Positions 32,437-40,282 of a stretch of 43,647 nucleotides of DNA are shown here, in pieces; positions within the stretch are counted from its first letter, which is position 1; each line of letters starts with the position of its first letter. The notes beneath the pieces are model-generated. The model did not search any database, had not been told where the DNA came from, and worked only from the letters and a program-made list of their open reading frames with translations. This DNA comes from CAZMXP01 sp964570285 (GTDB taxonomy: Bacteria; Planctomycetota; PLA2). Where the stretch lies: positions 1 through 43,647 of the forward strand of contig CAZMXP010000042.1 in the NCBI GenBank assembly GCA_964570285.1, given 5' to 3'. Position numbers and translations under genes: made by a program.

Positions 32437-32557
32437 GTTAGGAGGGATCGTGCATGCCCATGATGCCCTCTCTGCCGTGGCGAGCCTGCCTCATAGTTCT
32501 GCGGGCCGGCAGCGGGTGCGGCTTCTGCGGGTCGCTGCTCGATGTCGGGAGGTCTAC

Positions 32558-33730
32558 ATGAAACCGGATCCGCAAGTCGCGCCGCCGGTGCCTGGGGATG
32601 ATGCCTTCCTTCGACGCCACCTGCCTGGCGTTTCGCCTGCGATCAAGCGGCTGCGCGCGAACATCAAGCGACTCAACGCTAATCGAAACCTCGGGCTGGT
32701 CCGCATGATCCTGCTGCGGGGGGAGAGTGGAGCGGGCAAGACACACGTGGCAAAGGTGCTCGCGGCTCACCGCACCTGGGAGATGATGCTGGCCTCGGAG
32801 AATCTCGGCGAAGACGACGGCGTTCAACGTGGTCTTGCCGCCTTCACGGGTGGCTACAGCGAGATCCACCTGCCGGCGATCCCGGATCAGCTTATCGAGA
32901 GCGAGCTCTTCGGGCACGTCAAGGGCGCGTTCACCGATGCGAAGTCGGAGAAGCGAGGTCGACTCGGCGGAGGCGGAGAGTCGGCGCCGACAGACATTCT
33001 GCTGGACGAGATCGGGGACGCTTCGCCCCAGCTGCAGGCCAAGCTGCTGCGCGTGCTGGAGGATGGACGATTCTCTCCCATAGGTAGCCTCGATGAATTG
33101 GAAGTAAGTGCCCGCCTAATTCTCGCCACAAACCGCGACCTGAAGCAGATGGTCCTCCGTCGAGAGTTCCGAGAGGACCTGTACTGGCGGCTGCAGCTCT
33201 TCGTGGTGAGGGTCCCACCGATGAGAGAGCAGCCGGAGAATACCGAGCCGCTTGCGACGTGCATCCTCCAGGATCTGGCCAAGGGGCGGCCGGAGAAAAT
33301 CCGGGGTCCCGAGAACGCCACGTTGACCCAGAACGACAAGCGGTGGGCCCAGCAGTACGCTTGGCCGGGCAACGTGAGGGAACTGAAGTATGCACTTACG
33401 CGCTGGCTCTATGCGGACGGCCAGGTGCCCCTCGAGGAGATTGTCACCCAGATGCGCACAGAGGACTTGGACCGCGACAACGTAGACGGCAGCGCATGCG
33501 CCGCGATCACCGCCTGCGTATCGGCTCGCCTCGATGCGGCGCGACGGGGTGAAGCCCAGCCCATCGGCACGCCCGGGGAGCTGATTCAGGAGTTCGAGCG
33601 GCACGTGACTAGGGCCGCAGGTCGCTGGTACAAGACCTGCGCTCCGAGCAAGGATGACCTTGCCCGGATGTTCCCGCAGGCACAGATCCTGTCCGTGCGG
33701 AACAAGCTCGGGAAGTGGGGACGCGAGTGA
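32558..33730 (+). CDS. Sigma-54 activator-type AAA+ ATPase without a sensor domain
   Basis: 390 residues from ATG 32558, chosen for its GGGAGG ribosome binding site 5 bases upstream rather than an in-frame start at 32420. It has Walker A GESGAGKT (55-62), the sigma-54-contact loop GAFTDA (123-128; consensus GAFTGA), Walker B ILLDEIGD (147-154), arginine-finger segment FREDLYWRL (204-212) and WPGNVRELKYAL. There is no N-terminal receiver, GAF or CARF domain, so it resembles PspF in layout. The C-terminal 50 residues (PGELIQEFERHVTRAAGRWYKTCAPSKDDLARMFP) look like a diverged Fis-type helix-turn-helix. It should open sigma-54 promoters, probably the one just upstream, and thereby control the operon. 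The input signal is unknown. Confidence 0.87.
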   Translation: MKPDPQVAPPVPGDDAFLRRHLPGVSPAIKRLRANIKRLNANRNLGLVRMILLRGESGAGKTHVAKVLAAHRTWEMMLASENLGEDDGVQRGLAAFTGGYSEIHLPAIPDQLIESELFGHVKGAFTDAKSEKRGRLGGGGESAPTDILLDEIGDASPQLQAKLLRVLEDGRFSPIGSLDELEVSARLILATNRDLKQMVLRREFREDLYWRLQLFVVRVPPMREQPENTEPLATCILQDLAKGRPEKIRGPENATLTQNDKRWAQQYAWPGNVRELKYALTRWLYADGQVPLEEIVTQMRTEDLDRDNVDGSACAAITACVSARLDAARRGEAQPIGTPGELIQEFERHVTRAAGRWYKTCAPSKDDLARMFPQAQILSVRNKLGKWGRE

Positions 33731-34296
33731 GTGACCTTACGACGATTCTGGGTTGGTTCTGCGCCGGGCGAGTCCCTGCGACAGCTCCGCGCTCCGCGAT
33801 CATCATCGGCGGAACGGAACTTCTGCGAGAGTTCCTTGCCCGAGTTGACGCTTCTCGTTCAGGCGGGCGGCTTGTCGTCGCATCGGCCTTCGTCGGCAAG
33901 GGCATCCAGCGCGAACTGCGCTCGTGGGATGCGATGCCACACTCCCTGATGGACCTGACCATCGTTACGTCCACGCGTCGCGATGCGCGCACTGCCGCCG
34001 ACGAGATCGGGCCGCTGCCGTGGCGTTCGATGACGATCCGGATCAAGCCTCGCCTGCATGCCAAGCTGTTTGCGTTCCTAGATCGCGACGGCGCCGGTCT
34101 ATGCCTCGTCGGCTCCCACAACCTAACTCTCGGAGGCGCCGCTTCCAACGACGAGGCCGGTGTACTCTTCACGGCACCGCGCGACTCCGACTTGCTGCGC
34201 GCGGTGCACATCTGCGAGGCTCGCGTGCAGCGTCTCGCCGAACAGGCACGAGCCTGCTTTGACTTGCTCGATTGGCCGCCACGCAAGGCGGCATGA
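33727..34296 (+). CDS. Phospholipase D-like (HKD) nuclease-family protein
   Basis: 189 residues from GTG 33727, which overlaps the activator stop (GTGA). A single HKD-like motif is present: HAK at 111-113 and GSHNLT at 129-134, followed by GGAASNDEAGVL. The aspartate is one residue further from the lysine than in the HxKx4D consensus. Proteins of this size with one motif (Nuc-like, DrmC and DpdK in defence systems) form dimers and cut or bind nucleic acid. It is the only recognisable candidate for a nuclease in the operon. Activity is inferred. Confidence 0.78.
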   Translation: MSDLTTILGWFCAGRVPATAPRSAIIIGGTELLREFLARVDASRSGGRLVVASAFVGKGIQRELRSWDAMPHSLMDLTIVTSTRRDARTAADEIGPLPWRSMTIRIKPRLHAKLFAFLDRDGAGLCLVGSHNLTLGGAASNDEAGVLFTAPRDSDLLRAVHICEARVQRLAEQARACFDLLDWPPRKAA

Positions 34297-34310
34297 CACG
34301 GAGACACAAC

Positions 34311-35471
34311 ATGTCCGACGTTTCGTTCTCAGAGTGGTTCTGCCTCGTGGAGGGGCGGAGGAATTTCCAGATCGATCCCCAGCGAGATCAGGCTCATCTG
34401 TTCGGGGAACCTGGCTGGAAGGGGGAGATCGACCGCAGGCTGAAGCACTGTCAGCTTTTGGGGTTGCCCGTTCGTGTCGTCTGGTGGGGTCAATTTGGGA
34501 TCGGCAAGACGCACCGGCTGAGGCACACCGAGTACCTCATCCGTGCCGAGGGGTACAAGTACCATCCCTGCTACGTCGTCGCCGGAGACATCCAAGAGAA
34601 GACTGGCTTCGAACGGCTTCACTACGAGCTCGTGAACGGCCTCGGGCGCGAGGACATGCGCAAGTTCGTCTCATCCTACCTGCTCAAGATCCGCAACAAG
34701 GAGTCCGGCATCGCCGCGCTCCGGGACATCTGCAACAATGTCGCGGACGTCGAATCGGCGTTGCGCAGCTTCGGCGGTGACAACGAGGCGCTCGTGCTTC
34801 CTGCATGGCGATTCCTCTGCGGACTCCCGCTCAAGGGGAACGAACTGGCGCTGGCAAATGTGACGAAGGACCAAGTGGGCAGCAGCAACGAGTTCGCAGC
34901 CGTGCTGTCCGCACTCGCCCACATCGTTCAGGTTGAGACAGGGGGTTTGGAACTGCTCTACCTCATCGACGAGGCCGAGAACCTCACCCGGATTACAAAC
35001 AAGACGGCCGCGGCTAGGTGGCAGGAGTGCCTCCGTGCCCTGCTAGACATCAGGAACTTGAGCGTCGTCATCACGGTTGGTGCAGAGCGCCAAGAGGGCA
35101 TTCCGGCGATTATCCTGCAGCCCGACATCGTGCGACGCGTCCAGCGTGACAACTACTTGGAGATGGAGGCGTACAAGCCTCCGGTCGCCAAGAAATTCGT
35201 CGAGGGGCTCCTTGCCAACTGGATCGACCCGCAACGAAGGAGCGAAGTCGAAGAGAAGGATCAGCTTGCGAAGATCGCGGACTTTGACTCGAAGATCTAC
35301 CCGTTCACAAAGGGGGGGTTCGAGAAGTTCTGTGAGTGGGCGGTCGTGGATCCTAGGACCGCGAAGCCAAGCGAGATCCTTGCACGGTTGAACAACATCA
35401 CGGCCGAAGCATACTTCAACAAGAAGCGACTCCTTACGCGGGACTTGCTCACGCAACTCGGCGTCAATTAG
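34311..35471 (+). CDS. AAA/ORC-like ATPase of the defence-like operon
   Basis: 386 residues from ATG 34311, with an ACGGAG ribosome binding site, 14 bases after the PLD gene. Walker A GQFGIGKTH (60-68), Walker B LLYLIDEAEN (215-224) and a sensor strand SVVITVGAE (251-259) define a STAND/ORC-like P-loop ATPase. The IDEAEN box is shared with the BrxD-like ATPase at 38997. The C-terminal region (residues 290-386) is helical and could be a DNA-binding or oligomerisation domain. No nuclease or transmembrane motif. Base composition and codon choice are less GC-rich than in the left part of the window. Confidence 0.75.
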   Translation: MSDVSFSEWFCLVEGRRNFQIDPQRDQAHLFGEPGWKGEIDRRLKHCQLLGLPVRVVWWGQFGIGKTHRLRHTEYLIRAEGYKYHPCYVVAGDIQEKTGFERLHYELVNGLGREDMRKFVSSYLLKIRNKESGIAALRDICNNVADVESALRSFGGDNEALVLPAWRFLCGLPLKGNELALANVTKDQVGSSNEFAAVLSALAHIVQVETGGLELLYLIDEAENLTRITNKTAAARWQECLRALLDIRNLSVVITVGAERQEGIPAIILQPDIVRRVQRDNYLEMEAYKPPVAKKFVEGLLANWIDPQRRSEVEEKDQLAKIADFDSKIYPFTKGGFEKFCEWAVVDPRTAKPSEILARLNNITAEAYFNKKRLLTRDLLTQLGVN

Positions 35472-35484
35472 GCAGGAGCTGTCA

Positions 35485-36882
35485 ATGGCAACGCAGTACA
35501 TCGTCGACCCCCAAGTCAAAGGCGACGTCACCATCGGGACCGAGGGCGAACAGTCGCAGATCTATCTAGGGCAGCTGTCTGAGACCGGCCCGCTCAGGCG
35601 GCTCTATTTTGGAGGATCGAAGGAGTTCGTCGTGCTTGTGGTCGGTAAGCGGGGGAGCGGCAAGAGCCATACCCTTGGAACGCTGCTCGAGGGATTCGCC
35701 ACGCGCGAGAACGTGACGAGCATTTCTCGTCACCAAGGTCGCCGGGCCGCTCTCCTGCTCGACCCGATGGGGAACTTCTGGACGACGGCGCATTCGGTGA
35801 GTCCGGCCGGCACGGCCAAAGTCCGAAGGCAGTTTGCCAGTCTGGACGGATGGCACTGTCAACCGGAACCACTCGATGTGGACATCTGGCTGCCGGCGGG
35901 ATTCAGGACGCCAAGTGACCCCGAGAACATCAAGGAGTTCCGGGTTCGCATCACGGACCTCGACGACGCCGATCTTGCGGATCTCCTCGGGCTGAATCTG
36001 GTGAAGGACGCACAGGGGGCAGCGCTTTCGGAAGCCTACTACGCGGTGACCGAAGAGGGCTGGGGCACGCCGGGCGGTGAGCACGACGCGTCCGCCGGAT
36101 TGTCGCTCGAGCGGATGATCGCCTATCTCGGGCACCTGAAGGGGCGCGGTGGCGGAGACCACCATCTCAGCGCGCTAAAGGCCTTGACGCGGAGTTTGCG
36201 CGCGCTCGATCGACAGCCGGTCTTCAGCGGTGAGGGAACGCCTCTGAGGGAGCTCCTGACCGCCGGCCGACTCAGCATCCTGATGATGCCGCTCCGCGTC
36301 GGCTCCGACCTGCGGCGGGTCATCACCCGCCTCCTGATTCGCCGGATCCTCAAGGAGAGGGAGGCTGCGTCCCAGATTCGGCAGAGGCTGGACGTAGAAC
36401 AGCTTAACGATGCAACACGCGAGCGTCTTGAGCGGGAGCTTGGGCGCATGATTCCAAGGTCGATTCTCGCGCTTGACGAGGCGCAAGAACTTCTCGGGGA
36501 GGAGGGGGGTGAGGCGCGGCAGGCACTGGAGAATTTCTGCCTTCTGGGACGCAATTACGGGCTCTCATTGATCATGGCCACGCAACGTCCTATGGCGAGC
36601 GCTCTCAGCTCCAAGGTCCGGAGTCAGGTGGACCTCTGCCTGATCCACAAACTGCTGACCCAAGAGGACATCGACGTGAGTCGCACGAACCTGCTTGGCG
36701 TGATGCCTCGTGAACTCCGTGACGGGTCACGGGAACTCGACTTCGCACAACTCGTGCGGTCCCTTGAACGGGGGCAGGCCATTGTGTCGGCCGCATACGC
36801 GATGGCCGACGCACCCGTTACGAGAGTCATCATCTGTCGCGTCCGACCGCGCATCACGGTGCACGGGGGAGAGGTCGAGTGA
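35485..36882 (+). CDS. HerA/FtsK-like DNA-translocating ATPase
   Basis: 465 residues, with an AGGAG ribosome binding site 6 bases before ATG 35485. A short N-terminal beta-rich part (DVTIGTEGEQSQIYLGQL) resembles the HAS barrel of HerA. Walker A is GKRGSGKSH (54-62), a second acidic box lies in LLLDPMGNFW (90-99), Walker B is RSILALDEAQ (325-334), and the sensor strand LIMATQRP is at 362-369. HerA proteins form hexamers that move along double-stranded DNA, often with a nuclease such as NurA. No NurA gene is present; the PLD protein two genes upstream may fill that place. This is an inference. Confidence 0.85.
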   Translation: MATQYIVDPQVKGDVTIGTEGEQSQIYLGQLSETGPLRRLYFGGSKEFVVLVVGKRGSGKSHTLGTLLEGFATRENVTSISRHQGRRAALLLDPMGNFWTTAHSVSPAGTAKVRRQFASLDGWHCQPEPLDVDIWLPAGFRTPSDPENIKEFRVRITDLDDADLADLLGLNLVKDAQGAALSEAYYAVTEEGWGTPGGEHDASAGLSLERMIAYLGHLKGRGGGDHHLSALKALTRSLRALDRQPVFSGEGTPLRELLTAGRLSILMMPLRVGSDLRRVITRLLIRRILKEREAASQIRQRLDVEQLNDATRERLERELGRMIPRSILALDEAQELLGEEGGEARQALENFCLLGRNYGLSLIMATQRPMASALSSKVRSQVDLCLIHKLLTQEDIDVSRTNLLGVMPRELRDGSRELDFAQLVRSLERGQAIVSAAYAMADAPVTRVIICRVRPRITVHGGEVE

Positions 36883-38177
36883 GCGATCGCTATCCTCTCA
36901 TGCGGAGCCTCGACCCGTACCACCAGCGAATAGGGTATCTCGGTGCCTTGGCACTCGTGGGTGTCCGTGGACTCGATTATCTGGAGTCACTCGTCGCCCG
37001 ATACGATGCCCTCTTGTTTGCGAGGGTTTACCCGGAAGACCCGCGGTTCCATGAGCTCGAGGCGAGGGTTTCACAGAACCGCCGGGAGGCGCTCGCGGAG
37101 TGCACGAGGCGGCCCGCGACCGCTGACCCGGCTGCGATCCTCCGGCGCACCACAGAGCCACCTGGCTGGTTATATGCGGCTGAGTTCTGGCTGCACGACC
37201 AGTGCATGGCGAGCTCCGTCGGTGGCCTGCCCCGAGAGAAGCTCCATCGGACTGTCGACCTAGCACGCTGGACTCACACGCTGCTGCCCACGATCGAGCT
37301 GTCCGAGACAGGTGTCCTGCTCCGGCACTTACTTGAGGAGTCACGAGGCACGACGGATCCGGTGCTATTCAACCCACTCAACCCGCGTGCACGTCCATGC
37401 TTGCCGCTCCTGTACGCGCGGCTGCTCCTCGCTGCGGAGATGCTGTATCCATTCTTGGTGATGACACTTGTGAGCGAGAGGAAGCTAGCGACGAGGGGCG
37501 AGCATGGACTCCTGCGTGCCGCGAGCGCCTCGATGCGGAACGTTGTTGGAGGGTCGGTTGATCCGGAGGACATTCTCGCGGTGAGAGAGCTGATCGAGTT
37601 CGACGAATCTATCCGACGAAACATCAGCACCGAAGAGAACTACCTACGGCCGCGAATGGAGATCTTGGTAGATCTTGGCCTAGTTGCGAGGAAGAGCGAG
37701 TCGCCTGGCAAGCGCACAGAGTTCATGTGGAGAGTTACGGACACGACCCGGAGACTGGCTGAAGAGTGGACACCTCTTCGGGTGGCCGCCAATGCGATCC
37801 CGGTCTATTTGGAGCGCGCGTTCTTCGGCTCCATGTCACGGGTCTACGCACTCCGGACGCGGAGGGTCCACACTGCGGACGAGCGATTGCTGTGGTTCGC
37901 CCGCGCCTATCAACTGGTCGGACGGGAGTTTGGGTTCAGCCCGGGACGGACGCTGGCCCTGCTTGCGTGCCTTCTCGCATGGGAGGCAGGCCTTACGATG
38001 GAAATAGCTGAGCTGTTCGACGCTGTCTATGCGGCGGCCCACGGCCCGTGGTCCACGTACCTGCACTTCTCAGGCGGCAGTCGCTTCGATCGCGAATTCC
38101 TGATCCGGATCGATCGGGAGCTCGTCCGCGAACTTGAAACAGTTGTCGAGCGATTGAGACCGCGGGAGGAACCCTGA
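36879..38177 (+). CDS. Winged-helix protein of unknown function
   Basis: 432 residues from GTG 36879, overlapping the HerA stop (GTGA). The family is not recognised. The middle (about 225-305) reads like a winged helix: a helical stretch, then YLRPRMEILVDLGLVARKSES and a wing ending in FMWRVTDTTRRLAEEW. The N-terminal third (RSLDPYHQRIGYLGALALVGVRGLDYLESLV) and the C-terminal third are helical. It may bind DNA or be the specificity or adaptor component of the ATPase complex. No ATPase or nuclease motifs. The stop overlaps the next start (TGATG). Confidence 0.68.
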   Translation: MSDRYPLMRSLDPYHQRIGYLGALALVGVRGLDYLESLVARYDALLFARVYPEDPRFHELEARVSQNRREALAECTRRPATADPAAILRRTTEPPGWLYAAEFWLHDQCMASSVGGLPREKLHRTVDLARWTHTLLPTIELSETGVLLRHLLEESRGTTDPVLFNPLNPRARPCLPLLYARLLLAAEMLYPFLVMTLVSERKLATRGEHGLLRAASASMRNVVGGSVDPEDILAVRELIEFDESIRRNISTEENYLRPRMEILVDLGLVARKSESPGKRTEFMWRVTDTTRRLAEEWTPLRVAANAIPVYLERAFFGSMSRVYALRTRRVHTADERLLWFARAYQLVGREFGFSPGRTLALLACLLAWEAGLTMEIAELFDAVYAAAHGPWSTYLHFSGGSRFDREFLIRIDRELVRELETVVERLRPREEP

Positions 38178-39004
38178 TGACCACGAAGAAAGCACCTTCA
38201 TGGGAAGCCCTTCGTGGCCGATCGGCCAAGGCGCGAGCGGCGCTCGATGCGCTTTGCAGGGACGCAGATGCACTGGCTGAGGCCGTTGACGTGGACGCGA
38301 TTTCAGCCGCCGCGGCGGTCGACTCGGAGCTGGACGCATGGAACAACGTGGTGCGCCAGGCCGCCGAGCGCCTGATGAGCCTTCGCGTCGGGCTGGAGAA
38401 TCTCCGTCTGGAGCAGACCGAGACCTTCGCGCAGCGGCTTTCGAGGGAGTTGACTGGCCGGGGGCTGACCGTGCACGGCGAGGGTGCCACACTGTTTGTG
38501 GAGGGGGTGGTTGTGCTCCACTCAGACGTGAGCGGCGGGCACGTGACGATGAACGGCGCGACACTGAGGACGCTTGACGTGAGCAGGATCGCGGAACGCG
38601 CGGCTGAGATTGCGGAAGGGCTCAGCAAACAGGCCTCAGATCCCAGGGAAACACTGCGGCTCATTCTCGACGCCTATCAGGAAGAGGTGGGTCTCTCCAG
38701 TCGCCCATTCGGAACGCAAATCGAGACCACCGCACTCATCTACCGGATGGCACTGCTGCGACAGACCGATCGCTTCCGGAACAACCCGACGTCCCAACTC
38801 TTTCAGGACTACGGACAGGACCAGTTCAGGCGGGACTTCTACCGGCTACTTCTCAGCCAGCATCAGGAGGTCTCTGGGATGTGGCTCAGATATACGCCGG
38901 GATCTAGCAAGAGGGGGGCAGTATTCATGCTAGTTCCCTCGCTCGGTCGGTCCGCGCACGTCGGGCGGATCTGGTTTGACGCGGCGCGAGAGCGCAATGC
39001 GTGA
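38177..39004 (+). CDS. Coiled-coil protein of unknown function
   Basis: 275 residues from ATG 38177. The N-terminal 85 residues are alanine/leucine-rich helices that could form a coiled coil (AKARAALDALCRDADALAEAVDVDAISAAA). A small strand-rich section (TGRGLTVHGEGATLFVEGVVVLHSDVSGGHVTMNG) follows, then a helical C-terminal region with FRNNPTSQLFQDYGQDQFRRDFYRLLLSQ. No family recognised. It overlaps the next gene by 8 bases, so it belongs to the operon and is probably a structural subunit. Confidence 0.68.
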   Translation: MTTKKAPSWEALRGRSAKARAALDALCRDADALAEAVDVDAISAAAAVDSELDAWNNVVRQAAERLMSLRVGLENLRLEQTETFAQRLSRELTGRGLTVHGEGATLFVEGVVVLHSDVSGGHVTMNGATLRTLDVSRIAERAAEIAEGLSKQASDPRETLRLILDAYQEEVGLSSRPFGTQIETTALIYRMALLRQTDRFRNNPTSQLFQDYGQDQFRRDFYRLLLSQHQEVSGMWLRYTPGSSKRGAVFMLVPSLGRSAHVGRIWFDAARERNA

Positions 39005-40277
39005 CGAGTGCCCCAACACTATCGCCGCGGAACTGGATCGCGCGCGAGCGTTGCGCATCATCCAAGCTCTGCGTCAAGGAAGCAACTGCCTTGAACAAGT
39101 TTCGAGATTCTCGGCGGGAAGGGACGTGCTGTTCTCCGGTGCTGCGGACTCGTTGGAGGAGCTGGAGATCAGCGACGGTGCCGCAGTCCGCTGGGTCAAG
39201 GGGGGATATGGGGAGGGCAAGACGCACTTCTTCGCCCGCCTCATCGAGATCGCGCACCTTCGCAATTGGGTCACGACGTATGTGCAGGTCTCGGGGAAAG
39301 GGCAGGGGACCGAGCTGCATCGGTTCGAGGAGATCTATGCGGCCATAGTCCAGAACTGCCTTTGCCGTGACCTTGTTGCCGAGGAACAAGGGCGGGTGGA
39401 GCCGGGTCGCATCTCCGGATGGCGCTGGATTCTCGACCAGTGGTATCTTCGACTGCGTCGTCTTGCGGTCGGGAGAGACACTGGAGATGTTCCCTCGTTC
39501 CGGCTGCGTGATGAGATCGAGCACTCCATGACATCCATGAGGACGGAATGGAACATCCAGGGAGCATTCGCTGAGGCGTTACGGCAATATGCGCTGTCGA
39601 GTGCCGACGGCGACGAGGCGTGGCGCTCTGTATTGCTGTCGTGGTTTTGCGGGGAAACTGTGCACTCGCGTGGGGCCGACACACGCTCGCGGCTGCAGGG
39701 GGCCGGAATACGGGATTCCATTTCACGCCGGAACGCCAAGAGCATGCTCCGCAGCATGTCTGCCTTCCTGCGATGGCTCGGCTACGGGGGCACGCTGATT
39801 CTCCTAGATGAAGCCGAAAACATCCTTGAGCAGCCGCTCTCTGCGAGACGAACTGCCTACACCGTGCTCCGAGAATTGATCGACAACGTCGACGACCGAA
39901 ATGGCATGACGCGGACAGCATTCTATGTTGCGGGCACTCCTGACCTGTTCGAGAGCGCGAAGGGCATAGTGGAGTACGAGGCCCTTGCGACGCGCGTCTT
40001 GCTGACCATGCCAGCGGACACATTCAGCCCGGTCAGCACGCTCGTCGACCTTTCCGCGGCTCCGCTCACGCCCGATGACTTCGCGGAGATGGGGCGAAGA
40101 GTCATGGCGGTGCACGCCGTGGCTACAGGATGGACCCCGGGCTCCGAGTGCGGCCAAGAGTTAGCGCGCTTGCTGCGGGAGAGGCTCACGCGGAACCCCG
40201 ATTTGAGCCCGAGAGAGTGGCTACGGGCCGCGGTGAGCGATCTGGATCGCTGGGCGGCACTGCGGCCACGTTCCTAA
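38997..40277 (+). CDS. BrxC/BrxD-like (DUF2791) P-loop ATPase, first copy
   Basis: 426 residues from ATG 38997. Walker A lies in VKGGYGEGKTHFF (67-79), the form characteristic of the DUF2791 family that includes BREX BrxD. Walker B is TLILLDEAEN (266-275), and FYVAGTPDLF (about 317) is a sensor strand. The protein has about the size of BrxD and begins with a short helical segment seen in that family. In BREX this ATPase is needed for defence, but its mechanism is not resolved. The hallmark BREX genes (pglZ, the large brxC and the adenine methyltransferase pglX) are not in this window. A gap of 5 bases leads to a related ATPase. Confidence 0.78.
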   Translation: MRDECPNTIAAELDRARALRIIQALRQGSNCLEQVSRFSAGRDVLFSGAADSLEELEISDGAAVRWVKGGYGEGKTHFFARLIEIAHLRNWVTTYVQVSGKGQGTELHRFEEIYAAIVQNCLCRDLVAEEQGRVEPGRISGWRWILDQWYLRLRRLAVGRDTGDVPSFRLRDEIEHSMTSMRTEWNIQGAFAEALRQYALSSADGDEAWRSVLLSWFCGETVHSRGADTRSRLQGAGIRDSISRRNAKSMLRSMSAFLRWLGYGGTLILLDEAENILEQPLSARRTAYTVLRELIDNVDDRNGMTRTAFYVAGTPDLFESAKGIVEYEALATRVLLTMPADTFSPVSTLVDLSAAPLTPDDFAEMGRRVMAVHAVATGWTPGSECGQELARLLRERLTRNPDLSPREWLRAAVSDLDRWAALRPRS

Positions 40278-40282
40278 CTGTG

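Larger units (their letters stand above)
31364..32557. other. Long intergenic region upstream of the ATPase operon
   Basis: 1,194 bases with no gene I trust. A minus frame at 31780-32256 (158 codons) has an ordinary-looking central part (RTFAQILEETRWQSARYAWERARI) but a poor N-terminus, no ribosome binding site and no family, so I leave it out. The region holds REP-like copy D (31424-31483), a sigma-70 type promoter (32326-32354), an 8-base palindrome CGCTAGCG (32356-32363) and a sigma-54 promoter (32420-32436). Confidence 0.6.
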
